A stretch of DNA of 64,000 nt, taken from the NCBI GenBank assembly GCA_027382625.1, contig JAJKFJ010023561.1, positions 115,215-179,214 of the forward strand. Reading direction: 5' to 3'. The position numbers were made by a program, and so were the translations under genes. The stretch is from Tetmemena sp. SeJ-2015. Lineage: Eukaryota > Ciliophora > Spirotrichea > Sporadotrichida > Oxytrichidae. Positions 47,355 to 57,890 of the stretch are shown here, in pieces (position 1 is the first letter of the stretch; the number at the start of each line of letters is the position of its first letter). The notes beneath the pieces are model-generated. The model searched no databases. It was not told the origin of the DNA and saw nothing but the letters and a program-made list of their open reading frames with translations.

Positions 47355-48080
47355 ATGCAGGAAGAAATTTATGATCCAAGTGAAGCGTGGGATGCTAGTG
47401 ATTCCTCTGAAAGCGATCTCATCCATTTATAAGGAGGACATCGCAACTAGCTATTTGACTCTTTAGTTCAATAGTCAAACTATCTCTGTATTTTAATATT
47501 TGAGAATCCCAGCACTCGTAACTCTTAGACCAATAGAAATTAAGTGGAGACCTCTCAAATTAGCAATAAAACAATTTTGGCCAATCCCAAAACCCTCAAG
47601 CATAGTCCAATTCTATTTCTTAAATTAATTAATTCCTTTAGAAGCTTTCAATCAGCAAGCACTCTCACAATAACAAGACGAGATAATTCAAGAACTTTCA
47701 TTACAGAGAGAGCAGATGCATCGCAAGAGGTGCAAGAAATTGCTGAAAATTAATATCAAGCGAGTCTTCTCTCTGCTGAGAATAATCTTATCTCCATCCA
47801 ACTTAATTCTCATTTAAATTACTGATATAAAATATACGTTACATTACTCTCAGTCTGAGTTATCTGAGCAAATAAACACCAGTACTTCAAATCTAAATTA
47901 GAACACGATTAGTCAAAACAGAGCAAATTAATTATAAAGCAGTTTCTCTGAAGACAGATCTCAGACAAATTAATAGAATTAAAGGACCGTATTCCAAAGC
48001 CTAATTTCAAGCTATTAAAGAGTAAGCACAATAATCTATAAAATAAATTAAATTTGAATTTAGAGACCAATCCAATCTCA
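47355..48080 (+). CDS. Unknown Ser/Thr/Gln-rich protein, or 5' part of the UBE2H-like gene
   Basis: ATG at 47355 (MQEEIYDPSEAWDASDSSES). Continues LIHLQGGHRNQLFDSLVQQS, ILANPKTLKHSPILFLKLIN, TRRDNSRTFITERADASQEV, QEIAENQYQASLLSAENNL; an intron ending CTCTCAG at 47851 leads into SELSEQINTSTSNLNQNTIS. The frame stays open toward the UBE2H-like start, so it is either a separate small gene or a long N-terminal extension of that enzyme. No domain recognised. Confidence 0.5.
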
Positions 48081-48084
48081 AACC

Positions 48085-49481
48085 ATGGCTTCTACAACAG
48101 GAAATTAGAACCAGAGCTCCACTAGACAACAGACTTCTACCACTACTGGAATCGGTGCTATCTCATAAGTTTCATACATAATTTCAAATTATGAAGCTTT
48201 CAATTCTTCTTAGTTTTTGTATTTGAGATTAATTAAGTGCAGCTGAATAAACGAAAGGAAAAGGATGTGATGAAGTTACTTATGAGCGACTATGAGGTGA
48301 TTTGTTGCAACGAAAACACCAAGAACAATGAATTCATTGTGAGACTAGCAGGCCCTTCTGATTCTATTTAAACTGAAATATTTACATTCCCAAATGAATA
48401 GAATAGTAATAGTAGTTTATGAGGGTGTAAGTTGAGAGTGACTGAATATATTTTGCTCGTTGAATAACTTCTTAGAGTGTTAAGCGATCTGCTGATTTAG
48501 GGCAATTGGTATGTGCGAGTGACTCTCCCAGATCAGTACCCCTACAAATCTCCCTCGATCGGCTTTATGAACAGGATTTTCCACCCTAACATAGACGAAC
48601 AGTAATTATATATTTTCTAATTTCATCATCCTTATTTATACATAATCAATATATTTATCTCTGTCCTCTGACTCCGATTTTTACACTTGCTCTTTCCTAT
48701 TCAAATTAATTAGTTGCATTTTGCTTTAAAATATTCTTTAGGTCAGGAAGTGTATGCCTTGATGTGATAAACCAAACTTGGTCGCCTATGTTTGACTTGG
48801 TGAACATCTTTGAGGTATTTTTGCCTCAGCTGCTGTAGTATCCCAACCCCAAAGACCCCTTGAATGGAGAAGCTGCGAAGCTGTTAAATTCTGACGAGTC
48901 AGCCTACAATAATGCTTATATTATAAAAGGGTGAGAGATCACACCAAAGTGTATGGGAGTGAGTAGGCCATCAAGTCTAACACTAAAATCCAAGATGTCT
49001 ATAAGTTATACGGTAACCCTAATCAACAGCCTCCAAGCAGGGAAACTGCTCCATAAATTGAGGAGGAAAAGGGCTAAAATATAAAAGTAAGATTAGAGAC
49101 AAAGTTAACAAGTCGTTTTATTAGAGTAAGAACTGCGATGACGACAGTCTCAGTGAAACTTCCTTGCTTGACATAAATGAGGATGAAGATGATGATGATA
49201 TTTTAAATAAGAATACTTTCATTTTCATTCAAAGCTGTGAGTATTTTGGCAATATCGAGGAGCCAGACAATTTGGAATAAGTTCTGTAAATAAATTTTAA
49301 GCACCATTTTATAGGAAACATTTGATAAAATATTTTAATTATATTTTAATGCAATTTATGAGTTCAGAGCGAAGATGAAGGAGATTTAGATGTCCAACTG
49401 AAGAAAAGGAAAATAAGTGAGAGAATGGCAATTGAAGACAGAGAAGAAATAGAAAGATCGTCTCGTATACTTTCTCAGTGA
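48085..49481 (+). CDS. UBE2H-like ubiquitin-conjugating enzyme (E2) with acidic tail
   Basis: ATG at 48085 ([20 protein letters not shown]); the UBC fold begins [19 protein letters not shown]. After dropping the 49-bp IES at 48367-48415 it reads [15 protein letters not shown], intron 48427-48500, [33 protein letters not shown] (HPN motif), intron 48602-48741, [13 protein letters not shown] with the catalytic Cys, then [20 protein letters not shown]. The [12 protein letters not shown] and CLDVINQTW runs are those of UBE2H, whose yeast counterpart Ubc8 works with the GID/CTLH ligase. The tail is acidic ([30 protein letters not shown]), as in UBE2H but longer. One frame step after AYNNAYIIK near 48926 is probably a homopolymer miscount. 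TGA 49479-49481. Confidence 0.92.
48367..48415. other. IES, 49 bp, pointer TTTA, in the UBE2H-like gene
   Basis: TTTA at 48367-48370 and 48416-48419. Removal joins GPSDSI to YEGGNWYVRV, the invariant E2 'GP...Y.GG.W.V' stretch, just before the canonical GTAAGT donor at 48427. The insert is A/T-rich. Confidence 0.8.
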
Positions 49482-49666
49482 TGAAATATTCTTCGCTTAT
49501 TTATTTTGAGAAAATAAGTCAAAATTTTATGTCAAGAGTTCTTAGAGATTAGAATTCAATCTTTAAGCTCATGATTTTGCAAGCTCCAAAGAATAGAAGA
49601 GAATTTATAAATATTATTAATATTAGCAAATTTTATTACTTGATTGCAATAAAAGTTCTAATCGAG

Positions 49667-52069
49667 ATGGAAAGCATGAATTAAATTACAAATCAATCTC
49701 AGTTAAAAAAATTGGTTTCTATTTTTATAAAGTATATTTATTTATAGTATGGAGATGGTCCTTCTTCTCTGGATTTTGGTCAATTTATTTAAAGTGAACA
49801 AAAACCAACATTTAGCTCTACTTTCAATCCCAACTTAATGACAGTGTTGCTCTCCTACCTTGACTTCAATGACTTCCTCTCAGGCCTGCACAGAGTGGAT
49901 AAAAACTTTAGCTCCATGTTCACTACTATATATTTTATTCCTAATTTTTATTGACTTCTAAAGATGTTCAGATAAGGCAATGACTACATTTGGAAAATCT
50001 ATTTTACTCGGGAATTCATGCGAGTGGAGTATCCAGACCACAAAAAGCAAGACCAGGAATCTTGGTTCGACTTCTTCAAACGCTCATTATAAAATAAAGG
50101 AAATATCTAATAATTTTCGATGTACCAGAGATTTAGAAAACTCTGGAGAGGAATAGATTTCATTATTTTATCTTTTCAGAATTGTAGACATGACAAATGA
50201 GAAAACCAAACTCGCTAAGAAAAAATAGATAGGCTATCTTAAGGACTTTAGAAATAGGGAGCTCCACCCTATTCTGAGAAACCAAGACCTTTATCTTTTC
50301 TAATGGGAGTGCTTCCATAAAAACTTGGAAGACCCCTCTAAGATAGATCTATGAGCCATATTTTATAATTAATTTCTTAGATAGAGAACCCTGATCAAAT
50401 TTATATTGGAGGAAATTTCTATAAGAACCTCAAAAATTTCAAGCTAAACACTGCAGAGTTCTATGAGCATAAGCTTCGACTGCTAGTTCTTTCTCCTTTC
50501 TCTTTTTACACGCTCTAGAATTTGATTCATCAGTACACTGGACTTAAAGTCATTCCATTCTTGCATATAAATTGTCTTAAGACTGATTTAAAATGCACAC
50601 TAAGAACTACAAGCAAAATGAAAATTATTTAGAGATTTTACTTTTTGTTAGCACTCTGTCATCTTAGATTTCTCAGGAGTGACTCTTTTTTAAAGATTAT
50701 TTTTTAATTGACACAGAATGGAATGGGGTGCTTGGTTTCATGGGGAGGGCCCGACCGTTCAATGGCGTAGGTAATAGCAAAAGACTTGGTTTCCTTCCTG
50801 GAAGATTACTATAACAAATTAGCCTCAGACTATTTCTTCTGCGGTAATGACTACTTATATATTTGTGTTTTAGTTTTAATGGGAGAGTGGAGCCATTTAT
50901 AAATGGGAAGCCTGGTATAAAGTGCGCAAGTATTGCAAAGACAAATGGAATCGTAGTTGAGGCTTCAGCCAAATACGTATAACACTTTAGCATCTTTGAC
51001 ATAGAATACTATCAGAATAGAATTAATATAACTTAATTAAAATAAAAATTTCATTCTTTACAGTATTTCTTTTGTGCTGCATTTGGCCAAAATAAAGAAA
51101 ATCGATATTGGAGATAAATTTTCCATGGCCAAAAGTATTGATTTAGGATGGTATTTTTAATCTTTAATTTCCTCCTTGGTACAGGAAATCCATTTTAGGG
51201 CATAAATTATAATTTAAAATATAAGTTATCAGAGGAGATAATAACACAAATTTCAAATTTAATTTTTGAAAGATAGTACTTCTTCGCCTACCAAATAAGA
51301 ATTTATGCAGACCCTAATAATGTGACTAAATTAGAAAAATGTCAACTCCAGGTAAGATAGAAGTTAATGTTATAAAACATCTCTAAAAAATAATATTCAC
51401 TCTTTCAATTAACTAATATACCTAAAATCTTCTTTTCTAAAATATTTATAGAGACGCCGATGGGAAATAGACGAGCACAATTCAGCAAAGCCAACTTTAA
51501 GAAATTTTATTCAGAAAATGAATTATATTTTTAAAGCCTAGAATTGTTGAAGGAGATGGTGTGATAGGTCTTTACCCAATCATTAATCATATAAAAAATG
51601 ATTGATAAAATTTAAAAAAATAGAAATTCTTTATTTTAAGAGCAATATTAGCCAGGAAGGAGAATTGTTTTCTTATCTATTTATTTATCAGAGTGCAACT
51701 CAGCAAGATAAAAATTATCTTTCTTTGTATATTTTTAAGATAGTTTGGGTGCTGTTATGCGAGGCAGCTTTACCTTCATATATTTAGAAGGCCCCAAAAG
51801 AGGAGAAACATTTTAAGTAGAAGTGGCGCCATTCGAACTTAATATAGATGAGGGCACTTGCCTAACTCCTAATGGAATATTTGAGCCTTGGATGCATCAA
51901 GTTTAATTTATTTAATTCACTTTATTATTATAAAGTGTGAAGACATAATCCTGCTTCTTAATGATTAGGTAATCTTGTACCAGTCAATCATTCGCTATCT
52001 AATTCTTATAAAAAGCTTTTTTTTCTAAAGTTAAGTGTCTTAGCTTTGAGAAATCATTTATTTTGATTT
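49667..52069 (+). CDS. FBXO3-like protein, tandem copy A (F-box, SUKH-like, ApaG)
   Basis: ATG at 49667 (MESMNQITNQSQLKKL), intron to 49746, then an F-box-like segment NLMTVLLSYLDFNDFLSGLH and RQGNDYIWKIYFTREFM, RVEYPDHKKQDQESWFDFFK. Next comes a helical region (QIGYLKDFRNRELHPILRN, WECFHKNLEDPSK), then a SUKH/KNR4-like middle (QVIAKDLVSFLEDYYNKLA, GIKCASIAKTNGIVVEASAK) and a C-terminal ApaG-like domain (RRWEIDEHNSAKP, VEGDGVIGLYPIINH, EGPKRGETFQVEVAPFEL). F-box/SUKH/ApaG is the architecture of FBXO3, an SCF ubiquitin-ligase substrate receptor. Three IESs (49916, 50151, 50341) interrupt it and carry TGA or frame shifts. The end is approximate; the first TGA in the last frame is at 52069. The assignment rests on domain order and the clearer ApaG in copy D. 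Confidence 0.7.
49916..49963. other. IES, 48 bp, pointer ATGTTCA (copy A)
   Basis: ATGTTCA at 49916-49922 and 49964-49970. The insert contains an in-frame TGA. Removal gives FSSMFRQGNDYIWKIYF, aligning with SERGQDYIWK of copy D. Confidence 0.82.
50151..50178. other. IES, 28 bp, pointer GAAT (copy A)
   Basis: GAAT at 50151-50154 and 50179-50182. Removal turns a frame ending in TGA into KLWRGIVDMTNEKTKLAKK, matching KVWKGIVEMSNEQ of copy B residue for residue. Confidence 0.82.
50341..50378. other. IES, 38 bp, pointer AGATAGA (copy A)
   Basis: AGATAGA at 50341-50347 and 50379-50385. The insert carries TGA. Removal joins KNLEDPSKI to ENPDQIYIGGNFYKN. Confidence 0.78.
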
Positions 52070-52442
52070 GAATTTATTGCTAAGTTGAATTTCTTAGCTA
52101 TATAGCAAAGAAAAGTAGTTTTAAAAGATAAAATAGACACTAGATAAATTAGCTTTGCAGCTTTAAAGCTTTTATATCCGTGCCCTTTCATGCTGAGCGA
52201 ATAATAGGATAATTATCAAAGACTTCGCTGAACAATTTTAATTAAGTGAAGGAAGTTACAAATTTTAATCAGCTCATTAAGAAAAGATTTTCTCTATCTA
52301 TTTAAGTGCTTATAGAGTGAACTATTTTTAATTATTGGGGTGGGCTTATTATATTAGTTTGTTTGTGAATCAGTAAATATAAGCTCGAGACATTTAATAA
52401 GAAAAAGAATTATAATTTAATCATAGATAAATCAATTAATTA

Positions 52443-52449
<7 letters not shown>

Positions 52450-52534
<85 letters not shown>
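52450..52534. repeat. Poly-T tract followed by poly-G tract, probable assembly artefact
   Basis: About 53 T followed by about 32 G, then TTTGGGTTTT. No other tract of this kind exists in the window. It lies at the 5' edge of FBXO3-like copy B, where the start of that gene is missing. A mis-called junction is likely; a collapsed T4G4 telomere-type repeat is a speculative alternative. Confidence 0.7.
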
Positions 52535-52536
<2 letters not shown>

Positions 52537-52599
52537 TGGGTTTTAAATTTATTATTTTTTTAAATTTTAATTATTATTTAATGTATTCTTTTAAATTGC

Positions 52600-55095
52600 T
52601 AAACTGCTGACCCCAGAAAAAGAACAAAGTTTATTCTGGTATATCCATCTCTTCCTAGACTTCAATGAGGTCATTAATTTATTATAATATCTTCATATAC
52701 ACTAATTGAATAAACTTAGTAATAAATAGTATTGATTATATGATTGATAAATTAATGGAATTCCACGGATTAACAAGTATTACAATCAGAGATTCTTAGA
52801 GAACGAGGAAAGTATTTGGAAGGTATTTTACCACAGTGAATTCGTTCGTGAAAGCTATCCCGACCATTAGAGACAAGAAGCAGAAACTTGGAAGTCCTAC
52901 TTCAAGCGATCTTTCTAAATTAAACTCAATCTCATTATAAGAATGATAGATAAATGTACTAGCAGTTCAGAAAGGTCTGGAAAGGGATTGTGGAGATGAG
53001 CAACGAGCAATCGTTAGATCGCAGATTCAAACAACCCGGCTATGTACAAAGCTATTTCGACAGAAGACTCCACAAACTTCTCAAAGAGTTTAACATCCTT
53101 GCTTAAAAATAGAAGAATCAAAATTGAGTTGTCACACATGCTTACCTTTCAATTTGAGTGCCTCTATAAAAATTACAAGGATGAGGCACTCATAACTACA
53201 GAGGAGGAATTCTATTAAAATAGTCATAACCAATATGAAGTACTCAAAAACTTTAGATTAGTGTGGGCTAGATAATTAACATCATAAATTTAATTTAAAT
53301 GCTTAATTATTATGTTAGGTTTAAAATTATTTATGAGGCGAAATATGATATGATAAAGGTAAAAAAGAAAACTTTTGATAAATCTATATAATTTCAGAAA
53401 AGAATTGATATATTTTTATTGCTAGATTTAGAGATTAAGAAACAAACTTTGTACTTTTGAGTCCTCTTTTCATCTATATCGCTCGCAAACAAATTAAGGA
53501 AGCTATGACAATTTAATAATCATTTATTTAAGCATTCGACTTTGACGTATGCCCAATCTTTCACACCGAGAGCTAATTTTATTTTTTATTTAACTAGAAG
53601 AGTGTGATCTTAGTAGATTATGATAACTCATTTGGAATGGGAATAGGAGCTGTAATAGGCTGGGGTTCCAGAGATAGAAGCAAAGTCCTCTACTAAGATT
53701 CAGATAAATTTTATTTAAAAAGACAAATAAATTATTTTTTTAATCAGAAATATTTTCTCTTCTGAACTATGTATACCTCGGTCTAAAGTACAACATGTTT
53801 TTCACGGGCAATCTCATTTATTCAAAATCTATTATCATTAAGAATTAAGGAACCCTTTAGAGCATAAATTAAATCACGGGCTTAGTAATTATATTCAATA
53901 AAGTATAATTATCTGTCAGAATATGTCAATAATTGTAAGGCCTTCACCTTGAAGTCCTAAAAGGAAAAATCTTTCTCCTCTCAAAAGTAATAGCAATTAT
54001 GGAGATAGGATTATATTTTAAAACATGAAGCCAGAAATAGGCATTAGGTTTAAGCCATTTTAAACGTCTTATATTTGCAAAAATATGAGAAAAGTCAAAA
54101 GATACCCTAAAATCTCGCTTGCTTATTAATTCATGATCATTGCTTGTCTGTAATTGCTGATTAGTCAAGGTAATTTTATCCACTTTATAAATTAATGACT
54201 TATTTACTAACTTTAGTGCCTATTATTTTACAGTAAATTATCCAAATATCTCTAAATCTAAATGGTAAAATATCGAAAATAATTGAATGGAAGAATAGAA
54301 GGTTTCAAAAATACAGTAATGGACCCAGAGCAGCACAGAGGTACTTGTGAAATAGTAAACGGTGTTGCTTTCGAAATGACTTCTCATTTTTCTTTCTAAG
54401 AGAGTCTATATGATGTTTAAGCATTTGGAGTCCCCTAATTGTATTTTATTGCAGAGATTAGGATCTATGCAATTCCAGACATCTTTAATTATCTTATTTG
54501 CGCTATAAATCATCTTTTTGAATAAGTGCTAGTTGATTGTAAGATCTTTGGTGTTTAATGATTTCTAGAATTTCTAATTGCTTCAACAATATTACTACTA
54601 TTTTAATAATGAGTTAATTGTTCGTTCAAGAAGAAGGGCAAATGCTTCCAAGAATATGCCCAAGTGAATAGATAATCGCAGATGCACCAGTCATTGACGA
54701 GAACTGGCAGATGTAAATAATTATAACCATTTCGCTTTATTAAACTTGATCGTTCAAATTTACATCTAGCAGGAATTAATTCTTTGCCACTAAATGGGAA
54801 CTAAATACGTAGCCTAAGCCGATTTTGTATTTCTTGAGGGCCCTAATAAGGATACACTTATTCATTTTCGTATTGTGTCTGAATATGTTTAAAAGATAGT
54901 AGCTTTTCTATAAGAACTAGGCCAATGATTCTGTGCATGGAATCGAAATGGAAGTTAATTGATAACGTACTGTTCAAAAACCGCTAAAATCAGCTTAACC
55001 AACAAAATCAGCAGAATAATTAACAGATTAATGATCAAGAGAATAATTAGCAAGAGAATAATCAACAAGAAGCATAGCCAATGTGGCAAAACTGA
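52600..55095 (+). CDS. FBXO3-like protein, tandem copy B
   Basis: Coding from about 52600; the 5' end is not found next to the poly-T/poly-G block. F-box-like start FWYIHLFLDFNEVINLL, then QRFLENEESIWKVFYHSEF, VRESYPDHQRQEAETWKSYF, KRSFQ and, after the 35-bp IES, MYQQFRKVWKGIVEMSNEQ, then ECLYKNYKDEALITTEEEF. The middle SUKH-like part has DYDNSFGMGIGAVIGWGSRD. The ApaG-like part reads NGVAFEMTSHFSFQESLYDV, QLYFIAEIRIYAIPD and LEGPNKDTLIHFRIVSEY. A Gln/Asn-rich tail (QENNQQENNQQEAQPMWQN) ends at TGA 55093-55095. Several frame steps between 53280 and 54700 are unresolved and probably include introns and more IESs. Confidence 0.65.
52916..52950. other. IES, 35 bp, pointer TAAAT (copy B)
   Basis: TAAAT at 52916-52920 and 52951-52955. 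Removal gives FKRSFQMYQQFRKVWKG, the same spacing as FKRSFDKYKLFRALIRG in copy D. Copy A has extra residues (QNKGNIQQFS) at exactly this place, so it may carry an insert at the same position. Confidence 0.8.
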
Positions 55096-55515
55096 CTACC
55101 TCTCACAAGCAAAATCATCCAAATAAGTTTTAACTAATTCCAATATAAACACTTCTTGTAACTTAAAGAGCTTTGTAAATGTAAATTTTAAGTGTTCAAT
55201 CAATTGACTTTTTTTACTCTTCCTATCTAAGAGTATCAAACTAAATAAAGATTTTAATAATCTAATAGAAAAGCTGATTGATCCCTTACTAAAACAATAT
55301 AAAGTAGAGTTTTAACATCTTATATAAACAATATGAACTCTATTGTTAAATAAATTAGCATCTTAATAATTTATTATACTAGAGAATTTAATAGATAACT
55401 TTTTAAAATACATGCTCATTCTTGCTCAAATCTAAGGAAAGAAGAGATATATTCATATATAATTCGTTAATAATTTAAACAATGGGTCGTCCTCGACATT
55501 CCTTCCCCATCTTCA

Positions 55516-55645
55516 AAAAAAACGCAAAAATTTAAGATTAGCACGGGAGATCGACCCAGCCGGTTTGGCCACGGTGACAGCTACGCAGCGGACTCACGCC
55601 CCCACCACCAACCTCCAGGTCGTGCGAGGGGCTGCGCTCAGGCCT
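55516..55645 (-). ncRNA. Mirror copy of the candidate SRP-like RNA
   Basis: Inverted copy of the 55700-55834 sequence within the left palindrome arm, with the same GTGCTAATC motif and T-run terminator (read on the minus strand). It differs by small gaps, for example lacking the bases that give GGACGGCTGAG in the right arm. Confidence 0.3.
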
Positions 55646-55699
55646 CGGCCATCTTTAGCTCTCACCTCGGCAAGTCCGAGAGACCTCACCCAAGGTCAG

Positions 55700-55834
55700 T
55701 GAGAGAGCCGAGTCGCCGACGACCTGGAGGTTGGTGGTGGGGGACGGCTGAGTGCCGCTGCGTAGGCTGGAGTCACCGTGGCCAAACCGGCTGGGTCGAT
55801 CTCCCGTGCTAATCTTAAATTTTTGCGTTTTTTT
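55700..55834 (+). ncRNA. Candidate RNA polymerase III RNA, SRP-RNA-like 3' motif
   Basis: GC-rich sequence ending ACCGGCTGGGTCGATCTCCC then GTGCTAATC (55786-55814) followed by ATTTTTGCG and a run of T, a pol III-type terminator. SRP (7SL) RNA carries ACCGGCCCAGGTC and CTCCCGTGCTGATC in its helix 8 region, but here the stretch between the two motifs that forms the GGAA loop is absent. So this is at most a deleted or derived SRP RNA; an unrelated pol III RNA or SINE is equally possible. A mirror copy lies on the minus strand. Confidence 0.35.
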
Positions 55835-56139
55835 TTGAAGATGGGGAAGGAATGGTCGAGGACGACACCATTGTTTAAATTATTAACGAATTATATATGA
55901 ATATATCTCTTCTTTCCTTAGATTTGAGCAAGAATGAGCATGTATTTTAAAAAGTTATCTATTAAATTCTCTAGTATAGCTGATTATTTTTGCATTTGTG
56001 AATATGATAAGCGAATAAAAAGAAGGTAGTAAATTTGGGAGCCTAGACAAAAATACTCTAACAACTATTTTAACATTTCTGGACGTAGATGATTTCATGA
56101 ATGGAGTCCCCCTCATTTGTCGAGAAATATGCCTTGTTT

Positions 56140-57390
56140 TCATATAGAATTCAGACTATATTTGGAAGACTTACTTCACCTACGAATTCACCAATCTCAT
56201 TTACTTATTAAATTTTGAAAATTCCTTCACTCGGAGTACCCTGATAATGTTAAAGAGGAGGGCGAATCCTGGTATCTCTACTTAATTATAAGCATTTAGA
56301 AAAATTGAAGTTTGACTACTTTAAAAGGTCTTTCCTAACCTTCAAAGCCATTAGATTCCACTGGTACAAAATTGTTGAACTGACAAACTAAAAAACTACA
56401 GACCCAAGTAAACGCTAACCTGGTTATTGTAAAAGCTTCAAAGACAGAAAGACTCACTAGTACTTTCAACGGTAAGAAAGAATTGCATTTTAATGGGAAT
56501 GTTTCCATAAATGCCTCTAGGAACATGCAAACATAGAAAATATAGATGAGGTAAATTATGGTAATCTCATTATTATTTTTGAAGGTATTCGACAATGGCT
56601 TGCAGTATGATAAATTTAAAAACTTCAAGTTGATCACCACTAAGTTTCAGAACTACGAGCTCAACCTCTTGATGCACTCACCAACTTCCTTCTATCTCTA
56701 TCAGCAGTTCATATTTCAGATAATTGGCATCAAATTCATCCTCTTCATGCATACATATTTTTTTAAATTATTTATACTCAGAACTTCAAGCACTCAATCC
56801 TATTAGATGCCTATGATAAACCATATTTTAATTTTTCATTTAGTATTAGGTTTCTAATTTAGTTTACGTATCAGTTCGGAGCAGGGACCTTAATCTCAAC
56901 AGGTGGACCAGATAGATCATTCGTTCATCTCGTTGCTAAAAATATTCTATCTTTCCTTGCTGATCACCATCATAAATTAATATCACTTTCTTATTGTTGA
57001 GTTAAATTAGCCTCTGATGCGTTTTGCCATGATGCTCACAAATAATTAATTTGCACAACTATGAAATTTTAGATCAATATTTTACATATAGTTTTATTTT
57101 CTGCACCACTAAAATCGATAAAACTCTTAAGATATTAATATATATTTAGAAGATGCAGGAGAAGTGGAAAATTTTTACAAGGCGAAACCCTATCCAGACT
57201 TCACTCAGTTCAGTAGCCGATAAACTGAATCTATAATTGTGGAAAGCACCTGCACCTACATGCAGCCATTTAGTGTATTCAATATGGAAACCACTGGCAT
57301 CCATTAATACTTTTTCATCATTCAGCTCAGTGTGCTACATACAAACCATCAATCAAATCAAGGCCCACCTTCGTATCCTATATTCAATCA
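56140..57390 (+). CDS. FBXO3-like protein, tandem copy C (3' end cut short)
   Basis: Begins within the conserved block at about 56150 (SDYIWKTYFTYEFLHSEYPD after IES removal); the F-box start was not found upstream. Continues VKEEGESWYLYFKRSF, KAIRFHWYKIVELTNQKTT, FQWECFHKCLQEHANIENID, an intron starting GTAAATTATGG at about 56549, then VFDNGLQYDKFKNFKLITTK. The ApaG-like start is present (ESIIVESTCTYMQPFSVFN, GIHQYFFIIQLSV near 57230-57340). Coding then stops at an opposing gene whose TGA is at 57388-57390, so the second half of ApaG is missing. It is either a truncated paralogue or a gene whose last germline segment lies elsewhere. Confidence 0.65.
56185..56219. other. IES, 35 bp, pointer AATTC (copy C)
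   Basis: AATTC at 56185-56189 and 56220-56224. Removal gives YFTYEFLHSEYPDNVKEEGE, aligning with YFTREFMRVEYPDHKKQDQE of copy A. Confidence 0.85.
56278..56315. other. IES, 38 bp, pointer CTACTT (copy C)
   Basis: CTACTT at 56278-56283 and 56316-56321. The insert ends in TGA for the coding frame. Removal gives ESWYLYFKRSF, matching ESWFDFFKRSL of copy A. Confidence 0.85.
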
Positions 57391-57890
57391 GAGTATCATA
57401 TTTTGTAAGTACCTATCGCGAAAGTCATCCACTGTGTACTTTATCTTTATATAAATGATGTCCTCATCCATTCTCACAAAATAACATATGCATTTATTCT
57501 GCACAACAGGATTGATTTTATAATAAAATTTTTGGATAATTTTGAGATTCTCGCGCTGAAAGTTATTGTAGATGAAATTAGAACACACAAGATTTTTTTC
57601 AGAAAATGTTCTTAGATCATAAAACCATTTTTTTAAGCATTGTGATTTAAATTTCTTTTTAATAAAACTCTAATTCCCAAATTTTTTATATGTCTTTTAA
57701 AGTTAAGCGTCTATCCACAGCGCATGTTCATAGAACTAATCTATAATTGCCCAATGGACACGAGTTATATAAACAAAGAAAGGCAGCGTCACATGCTATT
57801 AAGATTATAAACACACGTGGCTACATACTATTGAGTATTGAGTGAAGCATATGGGCCAGCTATATGCAGCCTAGTTCAACTCTATTGATT
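57388..57890 (-). CDS. Unknown protein opposing FBXO3-like copy C
   Basis: Minus-strand frame open under the ciliate code from about 57890 to TGA 57388-57390. It reads HWAIIDQFYEHALWIDAQLQ, KTYKKFGNQSFIKKKFKSQC, KKWFYDLRTFSEKNLVCSNF, IYNNFQRENLKIIQKFYYKI, CYFVRMDEDIIYIKIKYTVD, DFRDRYLQNMIL. The composition is fully protein-like, rich in aromatics and Lys. No start was identified and no family recognised. Its 3' end abuts the point where copy C coding stops. Confidence 0.55.

Larger units (their letters stand above)
55375..55976. repeat. 600-bp palindrome with GC-rich core
   Basis: Two arms of about 245 bp are inverted copies, starting TATACTAGAGAATTTAATAG at 55375 and ending with its complement at 55976. 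They differ by a handful of 1-5 base gaps. The outer 120 bp of each arm is A/T-rich like the surroundings; the inner part and the centre (about 55540-55810) are around 60-65% GC, unlike anything else here. The centre (about 55625-55720) is not itself symmetric. It lies between FBXO3-like copies B and C. Confidence 0.9.

Noticed and set aside
53944..54183. 79-residue minus-strand ORF within FBXO3-like copy B
   Set aside because: It overlaps plus-strand coding of copy B and has no independent support.
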